The notes: generated by a model from the letters alone, not told the origin. 64,000 nt of DNA from Paracoccus sp. S-4012 (GCF_009674885.1 NZ_WKKA01000002.1:248001-312000), one strand, 5' to 3'. Numbered from the stretch's first letter, positions 9,277 to 18,131 are shown. Translations and numbers: made by a program.

Positions 9277-10017
9277 ATGCTGCGTCTCGGCGTCAACATC
9301 GACCACGTCGCCACCGTCCGAAACGCGCGCGGCACGCCCTGGCCCGATCCGGTCGAGGCCGCGCGGGTGGCCGAGGCCGCGGGCGCCGACGGCATCACCG
9401 CCCATCTGCGCGAGGACCGACGCCACATCAGCGATGACGACATCGCCCGGCTGATGGAGGTGCTGGAGCGGCCGCTGAACCTCGAGATGGCGGCGACCGA
9501 GGAGATGCAGGCCATCGCGCTCCGCCACCGTCCGCATGCGGTCTGCATCGTCCCCGAAAAGCGCGAGGAGCGCACCACCGAGGGCGGGCTCGACGTGGCG
9601 GGCGACGAGGCGCGGATTGCGGGTTTCATCGCGCCGCTGGCCGAGGCCGGTTGCCGCGTGTCGCTTTTCATCGGCCACGCGCCGCGCCAGATCGAGGCCG
9701 CGGCGCGGACCGGGGCGGCGGTGGTCGAGTTGCACACCGGCGCCTGGTGCGACCTCGGGCTCGAGGGCAAGTCCGCGGCACAGCGGGGCGAACTCGAGGG
9801 CCTGCGCGAGGGCGCGCGGCTGGCCCATTCGCTGGGCCTGGAGGTCCATGCCGGCCACGGGCTGACCTACGAGAACGTCGCCCCCATCGCCGCCATCCCC
9901 GAGCTGCGCGAACTCAACATCGGCCATTTCCTGATCGGCGAGGCGATCCTGCGCGGCCTCGGCCCGGCGATCGTCGAGATGCGGCGGCGCATGGACGCGG
10001 CGCGGCAGTCCGAATGA
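9277..10017 (+). CDS. pdxJ: pyridoxine 5'-phosphate synthase
   Basis: 246 residues. PdxJ condenses 3-amino-2-oxopropyl phosphate with deoxyxylulose 5-phosphate to make pyridoxine 5'-phosphate. It begins with the signature [18 protein letters not shown]. It keeps [14 protein letters not shown] (active-site His and Arg), the glutamate segment [26 protein letters not shown] and the phosphate loop [12 protein letters not shown]. Start at 9277 is set by CTGGAGG just upstream. Its stop overlaps the next start (ATGA, 10014-10017). It shares the deoxyxylulose phosphate precursor pool with the ispE pathway next door. Confidence 0.97.
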   Translation: MLRLGVNIDHVATVRNARGTPWPDPVEAARVAEAAGADGITAHLREDRRHISDDDIARLMEVLERPLNLEMAATEEMQAIALRHRPHAVCIVPEKREERTTEGGLDVAGDEARIAGFIAPLAEAGCRVSLFIGHAPRQIEAAARTGAAVVELHTGAWCDLGLEGKSAAQRGELEGLREGARLAHSLGLEVHAGHGLTYENVAPIAAIPELRELNIGHFLIGEAILRGLGPAIVEMRRRMDAARQSE

Positions 10018-10811
10018 CGCTTCTGCGGCTGATCTGGGCGACGCTGGGCGGGCTCTGGTCGGTCCTGATGATGCTCATCATGGCGGCGTCGCTGGCGCTC
10101 AACGTGGCGATGGCGGTCTCGCCGGTGATCGCGGCGGCGGTGGGCGGCGCGGTGCAGGCGGTCTCGGGCGTCCGCAGCCTCGCCAGCCGCAATGCCGACA
10201 ACGTGGCCCGGCTGGAAACCCGCGCAGTGCAGGCCGAACGCCGCGCCGCCGCGGCAAGCGCCGAGGCCGCCGATGCCCGCGCCGCGCGGAAGGTGACCTA
10301 TCGCGGCGCGAGGGCGACGGCGGCGGAAGCGGTGGCCGACACCTCCGACCGCCTCGCCCGCCGGACGGCGACCGCTACGGCGCGCAACGTCGGCTCGGTC
10401 TTCGGCGAGGCCCTGCCGGTGGTCGGCATCGGCGTCATCGCCGCGGCGACGGCCTGGGAGCTGCACGACGCCTGCGAGATGATGAAGGACATGCGCGAGC
10501 TTGACGTGGCAATGAACCCCGACCGCGCGCTGCCGCCCGAGGCCACCGCCGTCTGCGGCATGCAGGCCCCGAGCCGGACGGAAATCTGGAACGCCGTCGC
10601 CAGCAGCCCCGGAAGCGCCTGGGAGGGCGCGCAGGGCTTCTATGACGAGCTGCCCGAACTGAGCCTCGGCGGCTTCTTCGAGCGCACGATCGGCATGTTC
10701 CGCGCCACCTACGACTGGGCCTTCGCCGAGCCGGTCGGCCCCCTCGCCGCGGACGGCACCGCCCCCGCCGCGCCCTCCGACCTCGACCCGCGCGGATGGG
10801 TGGGCCAATGA
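10014..10811 (+). CDS. conserved membrane protein between pdxJ and acpS, function unknown
   Basis: 265 residues. A strongly hydrophobic N-terminus (about residues 5-55, probably two membrane segments) is followed by an Ala/Arg/Glu-rich helix (about 60-130; [19 protein letters not shown]) likely to form a coiled coil. A second hydrophobic stretch ([20 protein letters not shown]) comes next, then a soluble tail with Cys residues in HDACEMMKD and AVCGMQAP. It is joined to both neighbours by ATGA overlaps, so it is translated with pdxJ and acpS. No enzymatic motif is visible and I do not recognise the family. Confidence 0.8.
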   Translation: MTLLRLIWATLGGLWSVLMMLIMAASLALNVAMAVSPVIAAAVGGAVQAVSGVRSLASRNADNVARLETRAVQAERRAAAASAEAADARAARKVTYRGARATAAEAVADTSDRLARRTATATARNVGSVFGEALPVVGIGVIAAATAWELHDACEMMKDMRELDVAMNPDRALPPEATAVCGMQAPSRTEIWNAVASSPGSAWEGAQGFYDELPELSLGGFFERTIGMFRATYDWAFAEPVGPLAADGTAPAAPSDLDPRGWVGQ

Positions 10812-11212
10812 TCCTCGGCATCGGCACCGACCTCTGCAACATCGAGCGCATCGAGGGCGTCCTCGCCCGCTTCGGCGACCGCTTCCGCGACCGCGTCTTC
10901 ACCGAGGCCGAACTCACCCGCGCCGCCCGCCGCCCGCATGAGGCGGCGACGCTGGCAAAACGCTGGGCGGCGAAGGAGGCGTGCAGCAAGGCCCTCGGCA
11001 CCGGGCTGCGGATGGGCATCGCCTGGCGCGACATGGCGGTCGCCAACGATCCCCGCGGCCAGCCGCATATGACGCTGACCGGCTGGGCGGCCGAGCGGCT
11101 CGCGGCGATGACGCCCGAGGGCCACCGGGCGGTGATCCATGTCAGCCTGACCGACGACCGCCCCTGGGCGCAGGCGGTTGTGGTGATCGAGGCGGTGCCG
11201 GCCAACGGCTGA
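10808..11212 (+). CDS. acpS: holo-[acyl-carrier-protein] synthase
   Basis: 134 residues. AcpS transfers 4'-phosphopantetheine from CoA to apo-ACP for fatty acid synthesis. The signature [16 protein letters not shown] (Mg-binding Asp8) and [15 protein letters not shown] (Glu57) are intact. I use the ATG at 10808, overlapping the previous stop, instead of an upstream in-frame ATG; this matches the conserved beginning of the family. In most relatives acpS leads into lepB; here a vapBC pair and a KTSC gene sit in between. Confidence 0.96.
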   Translation: MILGIGTDLCNIERIEGVLARFGDRFRDRVFTEAELTRAARRPHEAATLAKRWAAKEACSKALGTGLRMGIAWRDMAVANDPRGQPHMTLTGWAAERLAAMTPEGHRAVIHVSLTDDRPWAQAVVVIEAVPANG

Positions 11213-11285
11213 AGCACCCTCGGGCGGCCTGGCGCGCGCGTGCAAGGCGTCCATCCGCCACTTGCGGCAGCGATGCCCGACGCTT

Positions 11286-11303
11286 ATCTTACGATCATCT
11301 TAC
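11286..11303. promoter_or_regulatory. ATCTTAC direct repeat before vapB, candidate operator
   Basis: ATCTTAC occurs at 11286-11292 and again at 11297-11303, separated by GATC, i.e. one helical turn apart. The pair lies 14 bases before the vapB start. Many vapBC operons are repressed by the VapB-VapC complex binding short repeats over the promoter, so this is a plausible autoregulatory site. That role is inference from spacing only. Confidence 0.35.
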
Positions 11304-11317
11304 CACGGACGCGTCTC

Positions 11318-11593
11318 ATGGCTGCACACAATCCGCTCACCACGACCCTGTCCACCAAGGGACAGGTGATCCTGCCCAAGAGGGTGCGCGAGAGCCGCCA
11401 TTGGAGCGCGGGCACCCGCCTGGTCGTGGAGGAAACGCCTGAAGGGGTGCTGCTGCGCCCGGCTCCGGCCTTTCCCCCGACGGCGCCGGACGAGGTCTTC
11501 GGGATCCTGCCTGCGACCGGTCCGGCCCGGACGATCGAGGAGATGGACGCCGCCGTCTTGGGGGAGGCGGCACGGCGGCATGGTCGCGATTGA
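11318..11593 (+). CDS. vapB: AbrB/MazE-type antitoxin of a VapBC pair
   Basis: 91 residues from the ATG at 11318. The N-terminal swapped-hairpin DNA-binding domain is clear: TTTLSTKGQVILPKRVRES, then WSAGTRLVVEETPEGVLLRP. The C-terminal part (about residues 50-91) would wrap and inhibit the toxin. Its end overlaps the PIN-domain gene by 14 bases, the usual toxin-antitoxin arrangement. An upstream in-frame ATG at 11240 is less likely because it would put the direct-repeat operator candidate inside the gene. It interrupts the usual acpS-lepB neighbourhood, pointing to later insertion. Confidence 0.88.
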   Translation: MAAHNPLTTTLSTKGQVILPKRVRESRHWSAGTRLVVEETPEGVLLRPAPAFPPTAPDEVFGILPATGPARTIEEMDAAVLGEAARRHGRD

Positions 11594-11966
11594 CACCAAT
11601 GTACTCGTCCGCTTCCTGACGAACGATCATGCCGAGCAGTCGCGGCAGGCGCGCGCGCTCGTCGCAAGCCAGGACGTGTTCGTGGCCCTCACAGTCATGC
11701 TGGAGACCGAGTGGGTCCTGAGGAGCGCCTACGGCTTCGCGCCCGAGCACATCCATGCGGCGCTGCGCGCCTTTGCGGGGTTGCCCCAGGTTCGTGTCGA
11801 GGCTCCGGGACGGCTGGCGGAGGCGCTCGACCGGGCCGAGGCGGGCCTCGACTTCGCCGACGCGCTGCATCTGGGTGCCAGCCCCCAGGAGGCTTTCGCG
11901 ACCTTCGACACGCGGCTCATCAGGGCGGCTCGCCAGCTCAGGCTGGCGTCCGTGCGCGAGCCCTGA
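11580..11966 (+). CDS. vapC: PIN-domain ribonuclease toxin VapC
   Basis: 128 residues. The acidic PIN-domain residues are in place: Asp5 in AIDTNVLVRF, Glu42/Glu44 in MLETEW, Asp91/Asp94 in LDFADALHLG and Asp110 in FATFDTRL. These bind the metal used for RNA cleavage, commonly of tRNA in this family. It overlaps vapB by 14 bases and is presumably kept silent by it. It converges with the KTSC gene across only 21 bases. Target RNA cannot be inferred. Confidence 0.9.
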   Translation: MVAIDTNVLVRFLTNDHAEQSRQARALVASQDVFVALTVMLETEWVLRSAYGFAPEHIHAALRAFAGLPQVRVEAPGRLAEALDRAEAGLDFADALHLGASPQEAFATFDTRLIRAARQLRLASVREP

Positions 11967-11987
11967 TCGCTGAATGCGGGCCGCGCT

Positions 11988-12194
11988 CTACTTTCGACGC
12001 ACCTTCCTGAACGCATACTTGTCGCGGACATGCTCCGCGAAGAACGCACCGGCCGAGGGCGCCGCGAGGAAAGCGTCATAGACCCGCTCCGGCACCCCCG
12101 CATAGTCGTAGCGGTCGCCATCCGCGAACCAGACCGAGAGCGTGCCCGCCTCCCACTCCACCCGGCGGACCGCGCGCGAATCGATGAACGGCAT
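11988..12194 (-). CDS. KTSC domain protein
   Basis: 68 residues made of a single KTSC domain: RVEWEAGTLSVWFADGDRYDYAGVP, then VYDAFLAAPSAGAFFAEHV and the closing KYAFRKV. In other proteins this domain is found next to lysyl-tRNA synthetase or nuclease modules, but as a stand-alone protein its role is not known. It is divergent from lepB with an 85-base gap, which should hold the promoters of both. Confidence 0.8.
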   Translation of the reverse strand: MPFIDSRAVRRVEWEAGTLSVWFADGDRYDYAGVPERVYDAFLAAPSAGAFFAEHVRDKYAFRKVRRK

Positions 12195-12279
12195 CGCCCC
12201 TCCTCACGGGGGCTCAACTTGACTCCCGCCACGCGAAGCGGTCAACAGCGCCGACCGCAGCGAAAGGGGCCGCCGCAGC

Positions 12280-13071
12280 ATGGCCGACACGACAACGAAG
12301 ACCGAGGGCGGCATCTGGGAGACCGTGAAGACGGTGTTCTGGGCCCTCGTCATCGCCGGGATCTTCCGCACGCTGTTCTTCCAGCCGTTCTGGATTCCCT
12401 CCGGCTCGATGAAGGACACGCTGCTGATCGGCGACTTCCTGTTCGTCAACAAGATGGCCTATGGCTACTCGCAGCATTCCTGCCCCTTCTCGCTCTGCCC
12501 GATTTCGGGCCGCATCCTGGGCTCGGACCCCGAGCGCGGCGACGTGGTGGTGTTCCGCCATCCGACTCGAGGCGTCGATTTCATCAAGCGCGTGGTCGGC
12601 CTGCCCGGCGACACGGTGCAGATGCGCAGCGGCACCCTCTGGCTCAACGGGCAGGAGGTGCCGCAGACGCCGAACGGCGTCTTCACCGAACCAAAACTGC
12701 CGCAGGGCCCGCAGCAACTGATGCCGCGCTGCGCCAACGAGCCGGTGCCGCAGGGCGCGGTCTGCGAGAAGCCGCGCTTCACCGAGACCCTGCCCGGCGG
12801 GCGCACGCATGACGTGCTCGACATCGTGCCGGGCTGGATCGCCGACGACACGCCGGTCTTCACCGTGCCCGCCGGGACGTATTTCTTCATGGGCGACAAC
12901 CGCGACAACTCCGAGGACAGCCGCTTCGACCCGGCGACCGGCGGTCTCGGCTTCGTGCCGGCCGAATACCTGATCGGCCGCGCCGACCGGATCATGTTCT
13001 CGTCGGCGGGCCGGTCGCTGCTCTACTTCTGGACCTGGCGCAGCGACCGCTTCTTCAAGGCGGTGCATTGA
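12280..13071 (+). CDS. lepB: signal peptidase I
   Basis: 263 residues. It cleaves signal peptides from exported proteins at the periplasmic face of the inner membrane. One membrane segment (about residues 14-35) leads into [16 protein letters not shown] with the nucleophile Ser43. The general-base Lys103 is in [12 protein letters not shown]. The later [11 protein letters not shown] box is present. The family's variable insert (about residues 60-80) contains two Cys. A TTGACT hexamer at 12219-12224 is a possible -35. The stop overlaps the rnc start (TTGA). Confidence 0.96.
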   Translation: MADTTTKTEGGIWETVKTVFWALVIAGIFRTLFFQPFWIPSGSMKDTLLIGDFLFVNKMAYGYSQHSCPFSLCPISGRILGSDPERGDVVVFRHPTRGVDFIKRVVGLPGDTVQMRSGTLWLNGQEVPQTPNGVFTEPKLPQGPQQLMPRCANEPVPQGAVCEKPRFTETLPGGRTHDVLDIVPGWIADDTPVFTVPAGTYFFMGDNRDNSEDSRFDPATGGLGFVPAEYLIGRADRIMFSSAGRSLLYFWTWRSDRFFKAVH

Positions 13072-13751
13072 CGCCCTCGGCCGAAACCACCGCCTTCGCC
13101 CGCCGCCTCGGCCATGATTTCGCGCGCCCGGAACTGCTGGTCCGGGCGCTGACACATGGCTCGATCGGCTCCGAGACGCGGCCCGACAACCAGCGGCTGG
13201 AATTCCTGGGCGACCGCGTCCTCGGCCTCGCCATGGCCGAGGCGCTGCTCGCCGCCGACCGCGGCGCGTCGGAGGGGCAGCTCGCGCCCCGCCTCAACGC
13301 CCTCGTGCGCGGCGAGACCTGCGCCGAGGTCGCGCGCGAGGTCGGTCTGGGCGAGGTGCTGAAGCTCGGCCGGTCCGAGATGCTTTCCGGCGGGCGGCGC
13401 AAGGAGGCGCTGCTGGCCGACGCGCTCGAGGCGGTGCTGGCGGCGGTCTATCTCGACGCCGGATGGGAGGCGGCGCGGGCCGTGGTCCTGCGCCTCTGGG
13501 GCGACCGGCTGGATCAGGTTCAAGCCGATGCGCGCGACGCCAAGACGATCCTGCAGGAATGGGCGCAGGCGCAGGGCATGCCGCCGCCGCGATATGAGCA
13601 GATGGACCGCAGCGGCCCGGACCACGCGCCGCGTTTCCGCATCCGGGTGACGCTCGAGGACGGGCGCAGCGCCGAGGCCGAGGGCGCCGGGACCAAGCGC
13701 GGGATCGAACAGGCGGCGGCACGGGCGCTGCTGGATGAGGTGGGGGCATGA
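13068..13751 (+). CDS. rnc: ribonuclease III
   Basis: 227 residues. RNase III cuts double-stranded RNA, including rRNA precursors. The signature is [20 protein letters not shown], with metal-binding Glu45 and Asp49; the second acidic cluster is [16 protein letters not shown]. The C-terminal double-stranded RNA-binding domain starts near residue 155 ([14 protein letters not shown]) and ends [15 protein letters not shown]. The start is an unusual TTG at 13068 that overlaps the lepB stop; no better start with a ribosome site is seen. It is coupled to era by an ATGA overlap. Confidence 0.95.
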   Translation: MTPSAETTAFARRLGHDFARPELLVRALTHGSIGSETRPDNQRLEFLGDRVLGLAMAEALLAADRGASEGQLAPRLNALVRGETCAEVAREVGLGEVLKLGRSEMLSGGRRKEALLADALEAVLAAVYLDAGWEAARAVVLRLWGDRLDQVQADARDAKTILQEWAQAQGMPPPRYEQMDRSGPDHAPRFRIRVTLEDGRSAEAEGAGTKRGIEQAAARALLDEVGA

Positions 13752-14668
13752 CAGAGAACGAACCGACCCGCGCGGGCTTCGTCGCGCTTCTGGGCGAGCC
13801 GAATGCCGGGAAATCCACGCTGCTGAACCGCATGGTGGGCGCCAAGGTCGCGATCGTGACCCACAAGGTCCAGACCACCCGCGCCCGCATCCGCGGCATC
13901 GCCATCGAGGGCGCCGCGCAGCTTGTGTTCGTAGACACGCCGGGCCTCTTCCGCCCGCGCCGCCGCCTTGACCGGGCGATGGTCGCGGCCGCCTGGGGCG
14001 GGGTGGCGGATGCCGATATCGTGCTGCTGCTCATCGAAGCGCATCGCGGGCTGACGGAGGGCGTGGCCGAAATCCTCGAGGCGCTGAAGGACCGGGCGCG
14101 CGGCATCCCGGTGGCGCTCGTCATCAACAAGATCGACCGGGTGAAGGCGGAGGTCCTGCTGGCGCTCTCGGAACGGCTGAACGCCGCCTTCGCCTTCGAG
14201 CAGACCTTCATGATCTCCGCCGAGCGCGGCCACGGCACCGACGACCTGCGCCGCTGGCTAGCGCAGGCGGTGCCGGAAGGCCCGTGGCTCTACCCCGAGG
14301 ACCAGATCGCCGACCTCCCGATGCGGATGATCGCGGCCGAGATCACGCGCGAGAAGCTGACCCTGCGCCTGCACGAGGAAATTCCCTACCAGCTCACGGT
14401 CGAGACCGAGGCCTGGGAGGAACGCGACGACGGCTCGGCCCGCATCGACCAGATCATCTATGTCGCCCGGCCCGGCCACAAGGGCATCGTGCTGGGCAAG
14501 GGCGGCGAGACGATCAAGGCCGTCGGCCAGCTGGCCCGCGCCGAGCTCAAGGAGTTCATGGGCCGCGACGTGCACCTGTTCCTGCAGGTCAAGGTGCGCG
14601 AGAACTGGCAGGAGGAGGCCGAACGCTATGGCGAGATCGGCCTCGACTTCCGCGACGGCAACGCCTGA
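13748..14668 (+). CDS. era: GTPase Era
   Basis: 306 residues. Era binds the 3' end of 16S rRNA during 30S assembly. G1 is GEPNAGKST (residues 16-24), the effector region TTRARIRGI follows, G3 is DTPGLF and G4 NKID. The C-terminal KH domain has the GxxG loop in [17 protein letters not shown]. It lies directly behind rnc, whose product makes the rRNA ends that Era recognises. Confidence 0.97.
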   Translation: MTENEPTRAGFVALLGEPNAGKSTLLNRMVGAKVAIVTHKVQTTRARIRGIAIEGAAQLVFVDTPGLFRPRRRLDRAMVAAAWGGVADADIVLLLIEAHRGLTEGVAEILEALKDRARGIPVALVINKIDRVKAEVLLALSERLNAAFAFEQTFMISAERGHGTDDLRRWLAQAVPEGPWLYPEDQIADLPMRMIAAEITREKLTLRLHEEIPYQLTVETEAWEERDDGSARIDQIIYVARPGHKGIVLGKGGETIKAVGQLARAELKEFMGRDVHLFLQVKVRENWQEEAERYGEIGLDFRDGNA

Positions 14669-14671
14669 CAC

Positions 14672-14992
14672 GTGGAGGCGCGGCTCGCCACCGGCCTCTG
14701 GGTCTCGGCCTGGCTGCACCGGCTGGATCTCGAGGGGCGCGCCGGCTACGTCCTGCGCCGGGGAGATGCGACCGCGGGGGCGGTGCTGGTCAAGGCCGCG
14801 ACGCTCGACGGACGCGCGGCGCTCTGGTCGCGGCAATGGGATTTCGAGACCGACACCCGCCCCTGGACCCGCATCGCCGAGGGGCCGGAGGCCGAGATCG
14901 ACGCGACTGCCCGGCGGCAGACCGCCACCGACCCCGACCTCTGGCTGCTGGAGGTCGAGGCCCGTGACGGCGACCCGCAGCTGATGGAGTGA
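14672..14992 (+). CDS. DUF1491 family protein
   Basis: 106 residues starting at GTG 14672, four bases after era. The family core is visible: VSAWLHRLDLEGRAGYVLRRGD, then AGAVLVKAATLDGRAAL, and the tail TATDPDLWLLEVEARDG. This alphaproteobacterial family of unknown function is usually found next to era and recO. Here no recO follows; the next gene is a YbjN-like protein. Confidence 0.8.
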   Translation: MEARLATGLWVSAWLHRLDLEGRAGYVLRRGDATAGAVLVKAATLDGRAALWSRQWDFETDTRPWTRIAEGPEAEIDATARRQTATDPDLWLLEVEARDGDPQLME

Positions 14993-15140
14993 GCTGTCAC
15001 GGAAATATCGCTTGCTACCTGCCCCCTTTGCTCCCACGATATGTTGTAGGCACCGGCGCGTATGAACGCCGGGCCTTGTGAGGTCCACCACCGCTTGGGG
15101 CCAACTCGCCCCGCGGTTCTGCGAAAGGCAGGGACAGGCC

Positions 15141-15644
15141 ATGGCGCTCTCCGAACAATTCATCGTCAGCGACGACATCCACCCGATCGACATCGTCGAG
15201 ACTGTCGCCACGCATCACGCTTGGGAGTTCGACCGGCTGGCCGACGATCAGATCGCGATGGTCGTCGAGGGCCAGTGGCGAAGCTATTCCCTGACCCTCG
15301 CCTGGTCGGCGCGCGAGGAGATGCTGCGGCTGATCTGCACCTTCGACTTCGACCCGCCGACGGAGAAGCTCCCCGCGCTCTACGAGGCGCTGAACCTCGC
15401 CAACGATCAGGTCTGGGAGGGCGGCTTCACCTTCTGGTCGCCGCAGAAGCTGCTGGTCTGGCGCTACGGCCTGCTGCTCGCGGGCGAGGCGATGGCCGAG
15501 CCGGGGCAGATCGACCGCATGATCCGCGCCGCCGTCGAGGAGGCCGAACGCTTCTACCCCGCCTTCCAGCTCGCCTGCTGGGGCGATGCGACGCCCGAGG
15601 CGGCGCTGGACATCGCCATGGGCCAAGCCTACGGACGGGCCTGA
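15141..15644 (+). CDS. YbjN domain protein
   Basis: 167 residues from the ATG at 15141; GAAAGGCAGGGA upstream is the likely ribosome site. The sequence (MALSEQFIVSDDIHPIDIVE, then AWEFDRLADDQIAMVVEGQW, and LYEALNLANDQVWEGGFTFW) has the alternating strand/helix pattern of YbjN proteins. These have a fold like type III secretion chaperones and no known enzymatic activity. In Rhodobacterales a copy commonly precedes proC, as here. An upstream in-frame ATG at 15078 is less likely because its extra residues look non-coding. Confidence 0.8.
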   Translation: MALSEQFIVSDDIHPIDIVETVATHHAWEFDRLADDQIAMVVEGQWRSYSLTLAWSAREEMLRLICTFDFDPPTEKLPALYEALNLANDQVWEGGFTFWSPQKLLVWRYGLLLAGEAMAEPGQIDRMIRAAVEEAERFYPAFQLACWGDATPEAALDIAMGQAYGRA

Positions 15645-15671
15645 CGGGACGCCCCGCCGGGCTTCCCTGCG

Positions 15672-16496
15672 ATGGGGGCGCGGCGCATGGATCTGTCACA
15701 TCTGAACGACCGCGGGCTTCTGCTCGTTGGCTGCGGCAAGATGGGGGGCGCGCTGCTCGACGGCTGGCTCGCCCGCGGGCTGCGGCCGGGCGCGGTCCAT
15801 GTCGTTGATCCGGCACTCGACCCGGCGCTTGGAGACCGGGGAGTCGCGGTGAACGGCCCGGCGCCGGCCGATCCGGCGGTGCTGGTCCTCGCGGTGAAGC
15901 CGCAGGTGATGGACAGCGTGCTGCCCGACCTCGCCGCTTATGGCCACGGCGGGACGCTGATCGTCTCGGTCGCGGCGGGCACGACGCTCGCGCGGCTGGG
16001 CCGCGCCTTCCCCGATGCGCCGATCGTCCGCGCCATGCCGAACACGCCCGCCGCGATCGGGCAGGGGATCACCGCCATCACCGGCAACGGCAAGGCGGAT
16101 GCCGAGGCCCTCGATCTCGCGCAGACGCTGATGGAGGCCGTGGGCCACGTCGTGCGGCTGCAGGGCGAGCACCAGATCGACGCCGTCACCGGTCTTTCCG
16201 GCAGCGGCCCGGCCTATGTCTTTCACATGATCGAGGCGATGACCGACGCGGGCGAGGCGGCCGGGCTGCCCCGCGATCTCGCGCTGGAACTCGCGCGGAC
16301 GACGGTGGCGGGCGCGGGCGCGCTTGCGATGGCCTCGGACGCGGCGCCGTCGAAGCTGCGTGAGGACGTGACCTCGCCGAACGGCACCACGGCCGCGGGG
16401 CTTGCGGTGCTGATGGACGAGGCGCGCGGCCTGCGCCCGCTGATGCGCGCGACCGTCGCCGCTGCCGCCGCACGCGGGCGGGAGCTTGCCGGATGA
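15672..16496 (+). CDS. proC: pyrroline-5-carboxylate reductase
   Basis: About 274 residues (269 if the ATG at 15687 is used). It catalyses the last step of proline synthesis with NAD(P)H. The nucleotide loop is LLVGCGKMGGALL. The family motifs VLAVKPQVM, RAMPNTPAAIGQGITAI and TGLSGSGPAYVFHMIEAM are intact, as is the C-terminal TSPNGTTAAGL. Its stop overlaps the csaA start (ATGA). Confidence 0.96.
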   Translation: MGARRMDLSHLNDRGLLLVGCGKMGGALLDGWLARGLRPGAVHVVDPALDPALGDRGVAVNGPAPADPAVLVLAVKPQVMDSVLPDLAAYGHGGTLIVSVAAGTTLARLGRAFPDAPIVRAMPNTPAAIGQGITAITGNGKADAEALDLAQTLMEAVGHVVRLQGEHQIDAVTGLSGSGPAYVFHMIEAMTDAGEAAGLPRDLALELARTTVAGAGALAMASDAAPSKLREDVTSPNGTTAAGLAVLMDEARGLRPLMRATVAAAAARGRELAG

Positions 16497-16846
16497 CCGA
16501 TTCGCCGGCCCCCGAGATCACCTTCGACGATTTCCTGAAGCTCGACATCCGCGTCGGCCGCATCAGCCGCGCGGAACCGTTCCCGGAGGCGAGGAAGCCC
16601 GCACTGAAGCTGTGGGTGGATTTCGGCGGCGCCCTGGGCGAGAAGCGCAGCTCCGCCCAGATCACCCGCCACTACGCGCCTGAGGAGCTGGTCGGCCGTC
16701 AGGTGCTGGCGGTGGTCAACTTTCCGCCCCGGCAGATCGGCAAGGTCCGCTCGGAGGTGCTGGTCCTCGGCGTACCGGATGCCGACGGCGAGGTGGTGCT
16801 GGTCGGTCCCGGCCACGAGGTTCCGCTGGGGGGGCGGCTCTTCTGA
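16493..16846 (+). CDS. csaA: CsaA-like tRNA-binding domain protein
   Basis: 117 residues forming one OB-fold tRNA-binding domain: FLKLDIRVGRISRAEPFPEA, KLWVDFGG, RSSAQITRHYAPEELVGRQV and the closing LVGPGHEVPLGGRLF. CsaA proteins bind tRNA as dimers and have been described as export-related chaperones; the physiological role is unsettled. Translation looks coupled to proC (ATGA overlap) and to the next dehydrogenase (shared base at 16846). Confidence 0.9.
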   Translation: MTDSPAPEITFDDFLKLDIRVGRISRAEPFPEARKPALKLWVDFGGALGEKRSSAQITRHYAPEELVGRQVLAVVNFPPRQIGKVRSEVLVLGVPDADGEVVLVGPGHEVPLGGRLF

Positions 16847-17799
16847 TGAAACTCTTCGTCACCCGCCGCATGACGCCGCGCGCCGAGGCCACCATCCGCC
16901 ATCGTTTCGACGCCACCTTCCGCGACAGCACCACGCCGCTGACCGCAGTCGAGGCCGCTGCCGCCCTGCGTGACTACGACGCGGTGATTCCGACGCTCGG
17001 CGATGGCTTCGGCGCGGCCGCCTTCGCGGGCGAGGGCCTGCGCGCGAGGCTGCTCGCCAATTTCGGCGCCGGGACCAACCACATCGACCTCGCCGCCGCC
17101 CGCGCCGCCGGGATCGCGGTCACCAACACCCCCGATGTCGTCACCGACGCCACCGCCGACATCGCGCTGATGCTGATGCTGATGACCTGCCGCCGCGCCT
17201 CCGAGGGCGAGCGGCGGCTGCGCGCGGGCGAATGGACCGGCTGGCATCCGACGCAGCTTCTGGGCCGCCACCTCGGCGGCATGACGGTGGGCATCGTCGG
17301 CATGGGCCGCATCGGCAAGGCCATCGCGCGGCGCTGCCACGGCGGCTTCGGCATGGACGTGGTGTTCTTCAACCGCTCGCATGTCAGCGCCCTCGACCTG
17401 CCCGCGCGGCAGATGCCGGACCTGCGCGAGATGCTCGCCGCCTGCGACATTGCCGTGATCGCGGTGCCGGGCGGGACCGGGACGCGGCACCTGATCGGCC
17501 CGGCGGAGCTCGCCGCCCTTGGGCCGCAGGGCTTCCTCGTCAACATCGCCCGCGGCGACGTGGTGGACGAATCGGCGCTGATCCAGGCGCTGCACGAGGG
17601 GCAGATCGCGGGCGCCGGCCTCGACGTGTACGAGCACGAGCCGCATGTGCCGCAGGGGCTGCTCGACGCGCCGAACGCCACGCTGCTGCCGCATCTCGGC
17701 ACCGCCGCCGAGGAGGTCCGCACCGACATGGCGTTGCGCGCGCTCGATAACGTCACCGCCTTCGCCGCAGGCCGGAGGCCTGACGATCTGGTGAACTGA
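16846..17799 (+). CDS. D-isomer-specific 2-hydroxyacid dehydrogenase (glyoxylate/hydroxypyruvate reductase type)
   Basis: 317 residues. The NAD(P)-binding loop is VGIVGMGRIGKAIARR. Substrate and catalytic residues are in FGAGTNHIDLAAARAAGI, the Arg in FLVNIARGDVVDE, the Glu in GLDVYEHEP, and the catalytic His in LLPHLGTAAEEVR. The NTPDVVTDATADIALMLML segment matches the glyoxylate/hydroxypyruvate or D-glycerate dehydrogenase branch, which interconverts glyoxylate and glycolate or hydroxypyruvate and D-glycerate. Exact substrate is inferred only. Confidence 0.88.
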   Translation: MKLFVTRRMTPRAEATIRHRFDATFRDSTTPLTAVEAAAALRDYDAVIPTLGDGFGAAAFAGEGLRARLLANFGAGTNHIDLAAARAAGIAVTNTPDVVTDATADIALMLMLMTCRRASEGERRLRAGEWTGWHPTQLLGRHLGGMTVGIVGMGRIGKAIARRCHGGFGMDVVFFNRSHVSALDLPARQMPDLREMLAACDIAVIAVPGGTGTRHLIGPAELAALGPQGFLVNIARGDVVDESALIQALHEGQIAGAGLDVYEHEPHVPQGLLDAPNATLLPHLGTAAEEVRTDMALRALDNVTAFAAGRRPDDLVN

Positions 17800-17817
17800 A
17801 CACTGCGTCATCGCCGC

Positions 17818-17843
17818 GGAACCGCATCCGCTGCCGCGTCGTT
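17818..17843 (+). promoter_or_regulatory. EcfG-type (general stress) promoter candidate for csbD
   Basis: GGAAC at 17818-17822 and CGTT at 17840-17843 are separated by 17 bases. This exactly fits the alphaproteobacterial EcfG consensus GGAAC-N16/17-CGTT. The pair lies 34 bases before the csbD start. CsbD proteins are classic general-stress genes in several bacteria. Whether this strain carries an EcfG/PhyR system is not shown by the window. Confidence 0.55.
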
Positions 17844-17876
17844 CTCCCGTCAAGACAGGCATGACAGGAGACAGCG

Positions 17877-18086
17877 ATGAACTGGGATATCGTCGAAGGC
17901 AAATGGGACCAGCTCAAGGGCTCCGTGAAGGAGAAATGGGGCGATCTCACGGATGACGAGCTGACGCAGATGGGCGGCAACCGCGACCGCATGATGGGCA
18001 AGATGCAGGAGAAATACGGCTGGACCAAGGATGAGGCCGACCGCCAGCTGACCGATTTCTTCCGCGACCGGACCGGCCGGATCTGA
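17877..18086 (+). CDS. CsbD family stress protein
   Basis: 69 residues: MNWDIVEGKWDQLKGSVKEK, then WGDLTDDELTQMGGNRDRM and EKYGWTKDEADRQL. This is the complete CsbD domain, a small charged helical protein of unknown biochemical role that is strongly stress-induced in other bacteria. A ribosome site (CAGGAGA) precedes the ATG. It stands alone between an EcfG-like promoter and a strong terminator, so it is probably a single-gene unit. Confidence 0.93.
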   Translation: MNWDIVEGKWDQLKGSVKEKWGDLTDDELTQMGGNRDRMMGKMQEKYGWTKDEADRQLTDFFRDRTGRI

Positions 18087-18131
18087 GACCCGCCGCATTC
18101 GTTTTCCCGAGTAATCCGTTCACGAGTTCAG

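Noticed and set aside
15012..15045. TTGCTA and TATGTT as a possible sigma-70 promoter before the YbjN-like gene
   Set aside because: The spacing is 22 bases, too long for a normal promoter.
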